From positions 1,612,001 through 1,676,000 of the forward strand of contig NC_013929.1 in NCBI RefSeq assembly GCF_000091305.1: a stretch of DNA of 64,000 bases, read 5' to 3'. The notes beneath the pieces were generated by a model, which worked only from the letters and a program-made list of their open reading frames with translations, searched no databases and had not been told where the DNA came from. Made by a program: the position numbers and the translations under genes. Source of the DNA: Streptomyces scabiei 87.22. Its GTDB lineage: Bacteria; Actinomycetota; Actinomycetes; Streptomycetales; Streptomycetaceae. Positions 24,757 through 33,672 of this stretch are shown here, piece after piece. How positions within the stretch are numbered: the first letter of the stretch is position 1; each line of letters opens with the position of its first letter.

Positions 24757-26010
24757 ATGACCTCCGCGATGCCGGCCCAGGAACTTCAGTCCATCCCCAG
24801 GATCGCGCCGCCCGAGCCCGATCTCGATCCCGAAGAGTTGATCCGTCGAGCCGAGTCGATGTGCGACATGTTGCGCTCGCGGCAGGACGCGACAGAGGCG
24901 GAGGGGAACATCTCCGTCGAAACGAACCAGGCGTTGGTGGACGCCGGTTTCTACCGGGTCGTCCAGCCGAAGGCCTTCGGTGGCTACGGCTTCGATCTGC
25001 CGACCTACGTGCGGATGATCGCGGCGATCTCGCGCGGCTGCCCCGAGACTGCCTGGGTGCTCTCGCTGACCCTTGGCCATGTCTACCAGTTGTCGACCTA
25101 TCCCCTGGCTGCTCAACTCGACGCCTATGGCCACGTCGGCGATTTCCGGGCACCTGAGGTCGCAGCGCGGCAAGGCGTGGGTGTCGCGGTGCCGGGCGGA
25201 TACCGGGTGAGCGGCGCATGGGACTACGCGTCGGGCAGCGAGCACGGTACCCATATCCTGCTGGTATTCGTGGTGGACGAGCCGCAGCCGAACGTCGACT
25301 CGGTACGCATGGGCTTGTTCGATCGCCGGGACTACGAGATCGTCCGTAATTGGAACACGATCGGGATGCAGGGAACGGGGTCGGATCGCGTCACGCTTGA
25401 CGAAATCTTCGTTCCGGAGCACCGGACGAAGCCCTACCCCGGCGCTATGGAGATGCGGCACACTCTTCTGCCGCCGGCGTTCTACGAGGACAGCCCGCTC
25501 TTTCACGGACCCTTCCGGCCGTTCACCATCGCGGAGTCGGCATCGGTGGTCATCGGCGCGGCCGAGGGCGCGCTGGACCTCTATGAGGAGGGGTTCCGCG
25601 TCCGCAGGCCAGCTGGACCGATCAAGGTCTCCCGTTACGAGCTTTCGGAGTACCAGCTGAATTTCGGGAAGTGCCGGGCCTTGGTGGACACCGCGCGGGC
25701 CGCGCTGCTTCAGGCGTCTGCCGATTTCATGAAGGTTGCGGACGAAATCCAGGCGACGAATGAACCCTGCTCGGATGAGGTCGAGCGACGCATCACGCTG
25801 GTCCTCTTGCAAGGTATCGAACTCGCGCATCAGGCGGCAGACATCATCTTCCGGACCGCCGGCAGTTCCGCAGCACGAAAGGACAGCATGCTCGGTCGCT
25901 ACTGGCGCAACATATGCGTGATGCGGGGCCATGTTGCGCATCAGGTGGACAGCGCCGCCATCAACTTCGGGCGCACGCACTTCGGGCTGCCCCCGGTAGG
26001 CATCGCCTGA
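24757..26010 (+). CDS. Acyl-CoA-dehydrogenase-like flavin monooxygenase (HsaA/HpaB-type oxygenase component)
   Basis: 417 residues with the acyl-CoA dehydrogenase fold used by group D flavin monooxygenases. Visible features: FYRVVQPKAFGGYGFDLPTY, ISRGCPETAWVLSLTLGHVY, PGGYRVSGAWDYASGSEHGT, NTIGMQGTGSDRVTLDEIFV and the C-terminal GSSAARKDSMLGRYWRNI. No acyl-CoA catalytic Glu pattern was recognised, which favours hydroxylase over dehydrogenase activity. It would need reduced flavin from a reductase such as that at 36660-37157. It is closely related along its whole length to the enzyme at 40365-41609. It is followed by a remnant of the NTF2-like partner that is intact after the other copy. Confidence 0.88.
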   Translation: MTSAMPAQELQSIPRIAPPEPDLDPEELIRRAESMCDMLRSRQDATEAEGNISVETNQALVDAGFYRVVQPKAFGGYGFDLPTYVRMIAAISRGCPETAWVLSLTLGHVYQLSTYPLAAQLDAYGHVGDFRAPEVAARQGVGVAVPGGYRVSGAWDYASGSEHGTHILLVFVVDEPQPNVDSVRMGLFDRRDYEIVRNWNTIGMQGTGSDRVTLDEIFVPEHRTKPYPGAMEMRHTLLPPAFYEDSPLFHGPFRPFTIAESASVVIGAAEGALDLYEEGFRVRRPAGPIKVSRYELSEYQLNFGKCRALVDTARAALLQASADFMKVADEIQATNEPCSDEVERRITLVLLQGIELAHQAADIIFRTAGSSAARKDSMLGRYWRNICVMRGHVAHQVDSAAINFGRTHFGLPPVGIA

Positions 26011-26031
26011 CGAGCGCAGGACTGCTGCCCC

Positions 26032-26201
26032 GGGGTGGCCGGAAGCTTCGCCGTGGTCGACTTTCACCCATCCCGGGCCATCCTCGACCTGACGCCGGGT
26101 CGATGTACCTGCTCGGCTTGTTCAAGGCCGTCGATGGTGAGCTGCGGATCATCGATGAGATACGCGAGATGATGCCGTTGGGATCGACGTCGGGCTGGTA
26201 G
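26032..26201 (+). pseudogene. C-terminal fragment of tandem-NTF2-like protein
   Basis: AGSFAVVDFHP, then in another frame MYLLGLFKAVDGELRIIDEI and REMMPLGSTSGW before the stop. This matches the last 55 residues of the protein at 41609-42421. A deletion between this and the monooxygenase stop removed about 80% of the gene. Confidence 0.88.
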
Positions 26202-26209
26202 CCGGCGGC

Positions 26210-26556
26210 CATGTGACCGGCTTTCGCGGCTCCGGCGATCAGCTCGGCACGCGCCGGGTCGTTCCCGATCCGGGTCGTGACAACGTCCGTGAGCATGACC
26301 TCGAGCCGGACGAACCGGGTGAACCGGCGTGCGAGGTGGGATGGGTCCACTCGTGGAGCAGCATCACCCGTGGCAGCGTCGTCGCCAGATTTGGTTCCGC
26401 CGTCGAGTCGGCGGCACGTGGATGCGTCGAGAGCGTGCTGAATTTCCGCGGGCGAGCGCGGTGGTGATCTCGTCGGCAGCGTCGCGGACCGATTCGGCCA
26501 GCCGCGGAAGCCGCTCGTCGGCCACTCGTGTCAATGGTCACTTTGAACGGCTCTGA
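26210..26556 (-). pseudogene. Decayed TetR-like regulator remnant
   Basis: ERLPRLAESVRDAADEITTA and, in another frame, RLEVMLTDVVTTRIGNDPAR with AELIAGAAKAGHMAAGYQ resemble the ligand-binding half of TetR-type regulators. No DNA-binding domain is present and frames change repeatedly. Assignment is tentative. Confidence 0.4.
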
Positions 26557-26601
26557 TCAATATTTCGGGATCGCCCAGAGCGACCATGCATCAGATTGAT
26601 C

Positions 26602-28029
26602 ATGGGGTGCGTGTTACGTGATCAGATACTTGACCTGCAGCTGCCGCACTTGGCATCCGTGGCCGCGACTGACCTCCAACTCGTCGGCACGACACTGACG
26701 ATCACCGCTACGACGGTCGCGGAGACCGCGTCGTGCCCGACTTGTACGGCCAACTCCCGTCGTGTGCACGACCGTTACCGGCGCAGGCTTGCCGATGTCG
26801 CCGTCGGGGGACGTCCGGTGACGATCTATCTGACGGTCCGCCGGTTTCGGTGCGAGGCGTCGTCGTGTCCGCGCCGGACCTTCGCCGAGCAGGTCGAGGG
26901 TCTGACCTTCCGATACAGGCGCCGCAGCCAGTCACAGCAGGCGATGCTGGCGGTGATCGGCAGGTTCCTGGCCGGGCGGGCCGGGGCCCGCCTCGCGGCG
27001 ATGCTGCACTGCCGCGTCAGCGCGAATACCCTGCTCGGCCGCCTCCGGGCACTGCCGGCGGAGCCACCGGATCGGAGTCCGAGGGTGCTGGGTGTCGACG
27101 ACTTCGCCCTCAAACGTGGCCACGTCTACGGGACCGTGCTGATCGACATCGAGAAGGGCCGTCCGGTGGACGTGCTGCCGGACCGCACCGCCGAGACCTT
27201 CCCCGCCTGGCTACGGCAGCACCCCGGAGCGGAGATCGTGTGCAGAGACAGGGCCAGCGCGTATGCGGAGGCGGTGCGCACGGCCGCGCCCGACGCGGTC
27301 CAAATCGCGGACAGGTTCCATCTCTGGCTCAACCTGTGCAAGACGGTCGAGAAGTGCGTCCTCGCCCACCGGCGCTGCCTCACGCCACCGGAAGACGAGG
27401 TCCAGGACGCGGTCGTGGAACCCTTCGCCGGACCGCCGGCGATCGAGGGAAAGCGAGCGGCGAACACCCGGCGTCACTTCGCCGCGGTGCGCGAGATGTA
27501 CGACAAGGGCGTCGCCATCGACGTGATCTCCAAGACCCTGCGGATGGACCGCAAGACCATCCGCAAGTACGCCCACGCGACCACGGTGGAGGGACTGCTT
27601 GCGCCGCCCCGGCAGAGCCGCAAGATGCTGCAACCCTGGGCCAAGTGCCTCAACATGCGCTGGCAGGAAGGCTGCACCGACAGCGGACGGCTGTTCCGCG
27701 AGATCCAGCAGCGCGGCTATCGCGGGACCAGCCGCAGTGTCCGGCGCTGGCTCGAACCTCTGCGGTCGGCCGAAGCGCCGACGCCGAAGCGATCCGAGGC
27801 GCCCACCGTCCGGCAGGTCACCGGCTGGCTCACCCGCCACCCCGACAACCTCAGCTCCGGTCAGCATCTCCGCCTCAAGCACATCATGGCCCGCTGCCCC
27901 GAACTCGCCGACCTGACGGCATATCGCGTCGTTCGCCACGATGATGAAGAACCTCGACGGCCACCTCCTACCCCGCTGGATCAAGGCCGCCGAGGGCAGC
28001 GACCTGCCGCCCCTGCGCTCACAGCCATG
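26602..28029 (+). pseudogene. ISL3-type transposase, frameshifted and C-terminally truncated
   Basis: Zn-finger start (ASCPTCTANSRRVHDRYRRR), RRFRCEASSCPRRTFAEQVE, the DDE region VLGVDDFALKRGHVYGTVLI and ADRFHLWLNLCKTVEKCVLA, and a second HTH (RMDRKTIRKYAHATTVEGLL) identify ISL3. Near 27935 a 1-base shift moves it into SFATMMKNLDGHLLPRWIKA, and soon after (about 28020) it is cut off within an IS4 remnant, losing the last 60 or so residues including the catalytic Glu region. Confidence 0.9.
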
Positions 28030-28197
28030 ATCTTCACGCCGCCGGAGGCGGCGCTGGACCAAGGCAAGAACCGACCATCGCTATCATCGGAGCGCCCGGC
28101 GGGCTTGGGACAACCCGCCAGCCGTGGGTGTGGCGATCGGTAGGCCCTCCAGCGCGGCGGTCAGCTTGCGCCACGCACCGCAGTACCCGACTTCAGC
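28017..28197 (-). pseudogene. IS4-type transposase segment, downstream of the TnpB insertion
   Basis: AEVGYCGAWRKLTAALEGLP and IATPTAGGLSQARRAL continue the IS4 N-terminal domain encoded at 29677-29866. Joining the two across the TnpB element gives AACLF-AEVGYC in frame. Confidence 0.85.
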
Positions 28198-28213
28198 GGA
28201 TTCTTGCGAGGAC

Positions 28214-28233
28214 CCCAGGACTTCAGCCCTGGG
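28214..28233 (+). repeat. Left-end hairpin of TnpB element
   Basis: CCCAGG-ACTTCAGC-CCTGGG, perfect 6-bp stem, 16 bases inside the left boundary. Confidence 0.75.
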
Positions 28234-28421
28234 AGGAATCGCATCCTCGTGGTCGCGGCGCGGAGCGCCGCGGTACCGCCTGTGCATGCTCGACCGCGGA
28301 GCGGCCGAGAGTCGTGTCCGGCGGAGCCGGTGCTGCGCACACGGTGTCGGGGTTCAGCCGGTCGGGTGATGAGGGGTGAACGTGCGGTGGGGTGTCGTAC
28401 GGGTGTGTACGTTGGGTGATC

Positions 28422-29660
28422 GTGAAGCTGGTGGTGCAGGTCAGGCTGTTGCCGACGCCGGAGCAGGCGACGGCACTTGAGGCGACCCTGCGCGCCTGCA
28501 ACGAGGCGGCCACCTGGGTCGGCAACATCGCGTTCGAGAAGGATGTGAAGCGGAACTTCGCGCTGCGCGAGCACACCTATGGCGAGATCAAGGCTCGCTG
28601 GGGACTGGGCGCGCAGGCCGCCCAGCACGTCGTGAAATAGACGTGCGATGCGTACGCCACGCTCAAGGCCAACCTCAAGGCCGGGAACCTCGGCACGCGC
28701 GGCTCGAAGCGCTACCGCCGGGCCACTGAGAAACCGATCGCCTTCCGTCCGCAAGGGGCGCAGCCGTACGACGACCGGATGCTGTCCTGGCAGGTTCCCG
28801 AGCGGCGGATCTCGATCTGGACCGTGCGCGGACGGGTCAAGGACGTCGCGTTCACCGCTGCACCGGAGCAGTTGGCCACCTTGACCCTGTACCGAAAGGG
28901 CGAATCGGACCTGCTGTACCGGGACGGCATGTGGTTCCTGAACGCCACCTGCGAGGTGCCCGAAGCCCCGCCGAACACCGAACCGCATGACTTCCTTGGC
29001 ATCGACCTGGGCATCGTCAACATCGCCACCACATCCGACGGCGAGATCATGGCCGGACGCGAGCTCAACCGCATCCGTGCCCGGGAACGGACTCTGCGTG
29101 GCAAGCTCCAGAAGAAGAACACCCCGTCCGCCAAGCGCCGCCTGAAGAAACGGCGGCGCAAGGAAGCACGGCGGGCCAAGGACATCAACCACAAGATCGC
29201 GAAACATGTGGTGGCCGAGGCAGAACGCACCGGTCGCGGAATCGCCCTGGAGAACCTGACAGGCATCCGCGAACGGGTACGGCTTCGCAAGCCCCAACGG
29301 GCCACACATACCAGTTGGGCCTTCGCCCAGCTGGGGAAGTTCATCGCGTACAAGGCCCGAAAAGCGGGGGTGCCGGTGGTGTACGTTGATCCGGCGTACA
29401 CCTCCCGCACCTGCGCCGAGTGCGGGCATGTGGACAAGGCGAACCGGGTCTCCCAGGCCTGGTTCGCGTGCCGGTCCTGCGGATTCGTTGATCACGCGGA
29501 CCGGAACGCCTCCCGCAACATCCGTGCCAGAGCGTGGGAGTTGTGGCGACGCGGGGCGCAGTCAACCGCCCCAGGCCCACCCCCGCAACCGAGGCGTGGG
29601 ACAGGACGCAAACGCAGCGCCACAGCCACTGGTGCCCTTTGTGCAAGCCCGGGACTTTAA
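28422..29660 (+). pseudogene. TnpB RNA-guided nuclease with one in-frame amber codon
   Basis: 413 codons from a GTG (KLVVQVRLLPTPEQ). Catalytic residues are all present: Asp in LGIDLGIVNIATTSDG, Glu in GRGIALENLTGIRERV, Asp in FVDHADRNASRNIRARA, and the zinc ribbon CAECGHVDKANRVSQAWFAC with CRSCG. A single TAG at 28638 interrupts HVVK-TCDAY, where relatives normally have a sense codon (often Lys). The frame is open on both sides. TnpB uses a guide RNA made from the element's right end to cut DNA next to a short TAM motif. This copy is either dead by one nonsense mutation or read through at low level. Confidence 0.9.
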
Positions 29661-29667
29661 TCCCGGG
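29648..29667 (+). ncRNA. Right-end hairpin, probable 3' scaffold of the TnpB guide RNA
   Basis: CCCGGG-ACTTTAAT-CCCGGG, perfect 6-bp stem, nine bases before the right boundary and overlapping the tnpB 3' end. In this family the guide RNA scaffold comes from this end and the guide from the flanking DNA (here AAACAGACAGGCGG). The exact RNA ends cannot be read from sequence. Confidence 0.6.
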
Positions 29668-29676
29668 TCGTTGACG

Positions 29677-29866
29677 AAACAGACAGGCGGCCAGCAGCAG
29701 GTAGACCACCACATGAGAAGGCAAAGCGCGCAGCCGGGACTGGGTGGTCTTCGTCGCGGCCAGCGCCTCGTCGACCATCTCGAACGGCAGGTGCTGGGTG
29801 AACTCACCGAGGTGGCCAGGGGCATACCGGCCCCCAGCCACGATGCAGGTGCGGGTGACTTCTAGT
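29677..29866 (-). pseudogene. IS4-type transposase, N-terminal part (split by TnpB element)
   Basis: VAGGRYAPGHLGEFTQHLPF, EMVDEALAATKTTQSRLRAL and PSHVVVYLLLAACLF form the insertion-element-4 N-terminal domain. The frame continues at 28197 on the far side of the TnpB element. Confidence 0.88.
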
Positions 29867-30006
29867 TCATGGCGCTCCGGCCATCTATGGACGTTCCCTA
29901 CGTCGGCCGACCGCCACACCGGATTTGCTGACGACTTCGCTTTCTCCGGACGATTCGGCTCCGTTCGTCGGTTCGGTCATTGCACCACGCTCCACCTAAT
30001 CGTCGC

Positions 30007-30780
30007 CTACCCGAGGAAGGTTCCACCAGTCGCGTCGATGACCTGTCCGGTGATCCAACTGGATTCACCACTCGCGACGAAGGCCACGATGTCTGCGATC
30101 TCCTCGGGCGTGCCGATACGTCCCAGCGCGGATTGCGCTGCTGCCTGCTTCACGAAACCGGGGTCGCCCGCCGACATTCTCAGAAACTCCTCGGTGCCCG
30201 TTGGTCCGGGGGCCACCGTGTTAACGGTGATCTGGCGCTGACCGAGATGCAGCGCCAGGGTCTTACTGAAGACCTCGAGCACACCTTTTGCCATGGCATA
30301 GGCGATCACCCCGGGATTGACGACACGCGCGGTGCCGGACGAGATGTTGATGATGCGCCCGCCGTCGCGCAACCGCGCCAGCGCAGCCTGGGTGATGAAG
30401 AATGGCGCCTTCACATCCACAGTGAAGGCATCGTCGAACTGCGCTTCGGTAATGGTTTCGATGGTTCCGATAACCATCTGCCCGGCGTTGTTGACCAAGA
30501 TATCCAGGTCCTTGCCGGACTGCCGCCCCATCAACTCACCGTCGATAGCCTCGAACATGGGAATGACGGACTGAGCCGGCTTGCCGAGATCGGCCTGTAC
30601 GATGCAGCCACTCCCGCCTTCCGCTTCTATCATGGCGAGTGTTTCTCGGGCGCCTTCTTCACTTTTCCCGTAGTGGATGACGACGAAGGCGCCATCGGCG
30701 GCGAGGCGACAGGCGATGGCGCGGCCGATACCCCGGCTGGCACCGGTGACGAGCGCAACTTTTCCGGCGAGGCGCGGCAT
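30007..30780 (-). CDS. Short-chain dehydrogenase/reductase (FabG-like)
   Basis: 257 residues. Cofactor motif TGASRGIGRA at the N-terminus, VNNAG in the middle, and a Ser/Tyr/Lys catalytic set in INISSGTARVVNPG and YAMAKGVLEVF. A seven-residue longer loop before DILVNNAG (DGELMGRQSGKD) is seen in a subgroup of aldehyde or ketone reductases. It starts one base after the stop of the CCD gene (TGACATG), so the two are made from one transcript and probably act in one route, for example oxidising or reducing a CCD product. Confidence 0.92.
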   Translation of the reverse strand: MPRLAGKVALVTGASRGIGRAIACRLAADGAFVVIHYGKSEEGARETLAMIEAEGGSGCIVQADLGKPAQSVIPMFEAIDGELMGRQSGKDLDILVNNAGQMVIGTIETITEAQFDDAFTVDVKAPFFITQAALARLRDGGRIINISSGTARVVNPGVIAYAMAKGVLEVFSKTLALHLGQRQITVNTVAPGPTGTEEFLRMSAGDPGFVKQAAAQSALGRIGTPEEIADIVAFVASGESSWITGQVIDATGGTFLG

Positions 30781-30781
30781 G

Positions 30782-32254
30782 TCAGTTCGCCCCGAGAAGA
30801 TGCGTCTCGCCCATCAGTTGACGCTTCCCATACCAAAATCCGTGGCCCGTGCTGCGCACGCGCATCGGCAACGCGACGGTCGCGATCGGCGGGCCGTCGA
30901 TATTCTGCGCGTCGAGGATCAGGAACTCGCTGCGCATTTCCTCGTGTCGTCCGACGACAACGAGGACATAGCCTTCGCCTTCGGCAGCCCCGTCGTGCGC
31001 CGGAACGAACTGGGGCTCGCTGATCGAGCAGTTGTCGCCAGCATAGCGAATCCGGGTCGGCTTCTTTCCGGTGACATCCATGGTCGCGATCCACTGCCAC
31101 CCGCCGCCGACCCGATCCTGACCGGGCACATCGAGAAGGTTCAGCGCACAGAAGCTGTAGGGCTGGGTCTCGAAACGGGTATCGATGCGCGGGAGTTCGC
31201 AGGGATACTGCAGCAGCTGACGCTCCGTGAAAGTGTCGCCCTCGCTACCCATGTCGATGACCCAGCGCTTCATGTAGGGTTTCGTGTCTTCCGGGTCGAA
31301 CGGCGAACCGTCGGCGTTGGGGAAGAACGGGAAGAAGCTGCGGACACTCAGCGTGTTGTCGGCGTAGATGTAGCGACCGTCGTCATAGGCGCCCACGGTG
31401 TGCCCGTGACACTGGTTGGGGCCGACGAACCAGCGAATCTGATCTGCGGTGCCCTTGCGCGGCAGTACACCAAGGTGCACCTGCTCGCCGGTGTCGTACT
31501 TGAACGCCGGCTCGCGCTTCTCCAGCCATTCGTATTCGTGACGCAGCGGCGTAATAGGGAACACCACGTAGTTTTCGGTCACCATGATGTCGTGCACCAT
31601 GCAGGTGTATGGTGCTTCGAACCAGGTCTCGTGGATGATCTTCCCGGTCCGGTCCGCCTCGTAGTATGCGATATCTTTCGTGGCCGGGCCCTTCGCGCAG
31701 TAGCCGTAGAACACCAGTTCGCCGGTGCGCGGGTCGATCTTCGGATGGGCGGTGAAGGCTTCGGACGTGAAGTCTCCGCCGAAGGTGTACTCCCCGATCG
31801 TCTCCAGGGTGAAGGGATCCATCTCGACCGGCGGGCTGTCCTCCTTGAGGGCGAAGAACTTGCCGGCGTGCGAGAGCATGGTCACGTTGGCTGTTCCGCG
31901 GCGGACGCCTTGCACTGACGGGTCGTCGGTGAGCGGGTTGCGGTACGCGCCGAAAAGTGCCCGGCCGGCCTGCTCCTCGGCAACGAATCGCGGAGTTTTG
32001 ACATACCGTGTCCGGAAGTCCACGCGGCCGTTCGAGATGCGCAGGCATGAGGCCATGCCATCTTCGTTCAGCAGGAAGATGTCGTTTTCGATGAAGGAAG
32101 GCCACTGGCGATCGCCGAGCAGTCGGTAGAAGCCGCCGTCGAGATGCTCCGGAACCTCGCCCTGAACTACTTCCAGTCCTCGGATGTCGACCTCCGCGCG
32201 CATGGGCGCCTCGAAGCTCTGGAACTCGTTCTGCGGAAACCTGATCTGCTGCAT
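30782..32254 (-). CDS. Carotenoid-cleavage/lignostilbene-type dioxygenase (RPE65 family)
   Basis: 490 residues, a normal length. The four iron-binding His positions are recognisable: SEAFTAHPKIDPRTGELVFY, CMVHDIMVTENYVVF, NQCHGHTVGAYDDGRYIY and RSTGHGFWYGKRQ. Conserved HLDGGFYRLLGD-, DGMAS- and ALFGAYRNPLTDD-like blocks match bacterial lignostilbene and isoeugenol oxygenases, which cut the interphenyl or propenyl double bond to give vanillin-type aldehydes. ATG follows GGAAGGAATGCTGG. The promoter region is an inverted copy of the pucR/CCD region at 21.5 kb, with a palindrome. First gene of a unit with the SDR. Confidence 0.92.
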   Translation of the reverse strand: MQQIRFPQNEFQSFEAPMRAEVDIRGLEVVQGEVPEHLDGGFYRLLGDRQWPSFIENDIFLLNEDGMASCLRISNGRVDFRTRYVKTPRFVAEEQAGRALFGAYRNPLTDDPSVQGVRRGTANVTMLSHAGKFFALKEDSPPVEMDPFTLETIGEYTFGGDFTSEAFTAHPKIDPRTGELVFYGYCAKGPATKDIAYYEADRTGKIIHETWFEAPYTCMVHDIMVTENYVVFPITPLRHEYEWLEKREPAFKYDTGEQVHLGVLPRKGTADQIRWFVGPNQCHGHTVGAYDDGRYIYADNTLSVRSFFPFFPNADGSPFDPEDTKPYMKRWVIDMGSEGDTFTERQLLQYPCELPRIDTRFETQPYSFCALNLLDVPGQDRVGGGWQWIATMDVTGKKPTRIRYAGDNCSISEPQFVPAHDGAAEGEGYVLVVVGRHEEMRSEFLILDAQNIDGPPIATVALPMRVRSTGHGFWYGKRQLMGETHLLGAN

Positions 32255-32414
32255 CCAGCATTCCTTCCACTGCGTCGGGGACCCCGCCGAGGGGCGGCGA
32301 AGCGGGGCGTGCGTCCGGTCGTCCGGTCGCGGCCCGGCCCGGTCTCGTTGGATAGAGTCAAGCGGCTGGGCCCCTGCACGCACTCGGTCCCGGACGACAA
32401 TGAACCGCCCGGTG

Positions 32415-32433
32415 TTTGTGGTGGCAACCACAA
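32415..32433. promoter_or_regulatory. Operator-like palindrome, copy B
   Basis: TTGTGGT-GGCA-ACCACAA (arms within 32416-32433), the counterpart of 21505-21524, upstream of the intact CCD gene. Conservation in both promoter copies supports function as a regulator site. Confidence 0.6.
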
Positions 32434-32457
32434 CGCGAACCGCTCGAGGAGGAGCCG

Positions 32458-32541
32458 GTGACCGCCGCCCGGGCGGTGCTCGGACCGGGCCCGGTCGGGT
32501 GGGCCGCACAGGTGGCCACGGAGGCGGAGCTGCGACTCTGA
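32458..32541 (+). pseudogene. pucR 5' fragment
   Basis: After the same GAGGAGGAGCC ribosome site, GTG is followed by TAARAVLGPGPVGWAAQVAT and EAELRL, then stop. Compared with the intact regulator it lacks exactly 26 codons after the GTG (an in-frame deletion between GTG repeats) and ends at an IS3 remnant. Confidence 0.88.
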
Positions 32542-32544
32542 ATG

Positions 32545-32766
32545 CTCATCAAAACTGAATGCATCCGCGGCCGCACCTTCACCGCGAGGGCTGAGGCCAA
32601 CATCGCGCTCTTCGAATACACCGACGGCTTCTGTGACTCCCGCCGCATCCAGGAACGGCTCGGATTCCTCAGCCCGATCGAGTTCGAGGAGAAACACTGC
32701 GCCGAGCAGGCGACGGCCGAACCAACGAATCTGAACACCCCCCCATCAACCCCTGCTGACCAGCTG
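32545..32766 (+). pseudogene. IS3-type transposase (OrfB) C-terminal fragment
   Basis: LIKTECIRGRTFTARAEANI, ALFEYTDGFCDSRRIQERLG and FLSPIEFEEKHCAEQATAEP are the C-terminal end of an rve-type IS3 transposase, followed by the typical CCCCATCAACCCCTGCTGA element end. Only about 70 codons remain. Confidence 0.88.
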
Positions 32767-32879
32767 ATCAGCACCTCCCGCATGACGGGGGGAGCCTCAC
32801 TCAAGGGTCTGTCCAGCCAGAGCGCACTCGAGGACCTCCCCTGTGCGCCCCTGCCGGAGGGCACGAAGCGGTGGGAGAC

Positions 32880-33235
32880 TCACTGGGCTGGGCTGTCACG
32901 GGGGGCTGCCCCGGGACGAGGGAGGCGCGGCGCGGCGATCGAGATTCTGGCCCAGAGCACGAACTCATCTACACGTACGACAAGCAGTTCGGGGACGGAC
33001 CGCGGTGGGCTCAGGCGCTCGTCGACACGTGCGAGGACGATTTCGCTCGCTGCCGGGCCATGTTCGGGGTCAGCGGCGGCTTCGCCCGGCAACAGGACCG
33101 TGCAGATTGAGAATCAGTCCCTCGCGCGCAACTGGGGCTACCACACGGACGACACCACCAAGATCGCGATCACACCCTTCGATGGCCACGCCCCAAGTTC
33201 GGTGGGTGCGCTGGCCTTGCGGTTGGGAGGCTTTC
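32880..33235 (+). pseudogene. Fragment of unrecognised protein
   Basis: Two blocks in different frames: HELIYTYDKQFGDGPRWAQA with LVDTCEDDFARCRAMFGVSG, and TVQIENQSLARNWGYHTDDT with TKIAITPFDGHAP. They look like one real protein broken by a frameshift near 33095 and truncated at both ends. I do not recognise the family. Confidence 0.45.
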
Positions 33236-33370
33236 GAGGTGGCTTAGTTCGTCGAGCTGGGCGGCCAGCGGTCAGCCGGCGCAGTATCACCGCGATCATC
33301 GCCCAGTACACCCGCGACTCCGAACTGCGGGGCAGATGCTCGTACTGTTCCGAGCTTCGCGTTATCCCGG
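33236..33370 (-). pseudogene. IS5-like transposase C-terminal scrap
   Basis: SSEQYEHLPRSSESRVYWAM followed by IAVILRRLT resembles the end of IS5-group transposases. Nothing else of the element remains. Confidence 0.5.
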
Positions 33371-33539
33371 TCTGGCACAGACCGTGCAGGTAGAGGTGGC
33401 AAGCAGTAGATCGATCGGAATGACGCAGGGGTCGCCTGCGGCGGCTCGGCCTGCCTGACTGGTGGAAGCCCGGTTGGGAGGGCAGTCATGTATGAGCGTG
33501 ATCCGTCGCGAGTGGTGGTGACCGGGCCGCTGGCTCTCT

Positions 33540-33672
33540 GCAACCGGCAGCCCTGACAGACCAGGTGATCGAGGAGTTCCTCGCCGAGCGTCGGCACAAC
33601 TGCCGTAAGAGGACGACTCCGCGTGCCGTCGTGCCGCTGCTTGCCTGTATGCGGGCGTCCGGGGTGGTGCCG
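33540..33672 (+). pseudogene. Tyrosine-recombinase-like integrase, N-terminal scrap
   Basis: LTDQVIEEFLAERRHNCRKR and TTPRAVVPLLACMRASGVVP resemble the SAM-like N-terminal domain of phage-type integrases common in Streptomyces. It is fused directly to the IS110 remnant. Confidence 0.5.

Larger units (their letters stand above)
28198..29676 (+). mobile_element. IS605/IS1341-type TnpB-only element
   Basis: About 1.48 kb, bounded by exact reconstruction of the interrupted IS4 gene. It has subterminal hairpins at both ends (28214-28233 CCCAGG-8-CCTGGG; 29648-29667 CCCGGG-8-CCCGGG) and no terminal inverted repeats or target duplication, as expected for single-strand transposons. No tnpA is present. 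The left flank reads CGACTTCAGC; the right flank begins AAACAGACAGG. Confidence 0.85.

Noticed and set aside
28392..29660. TnpB read as two separate genes
   Set aside because: Both parts share one frame and are joined by a single TAG with no new ribosome site; one gene with a nonsense codon explains it better.
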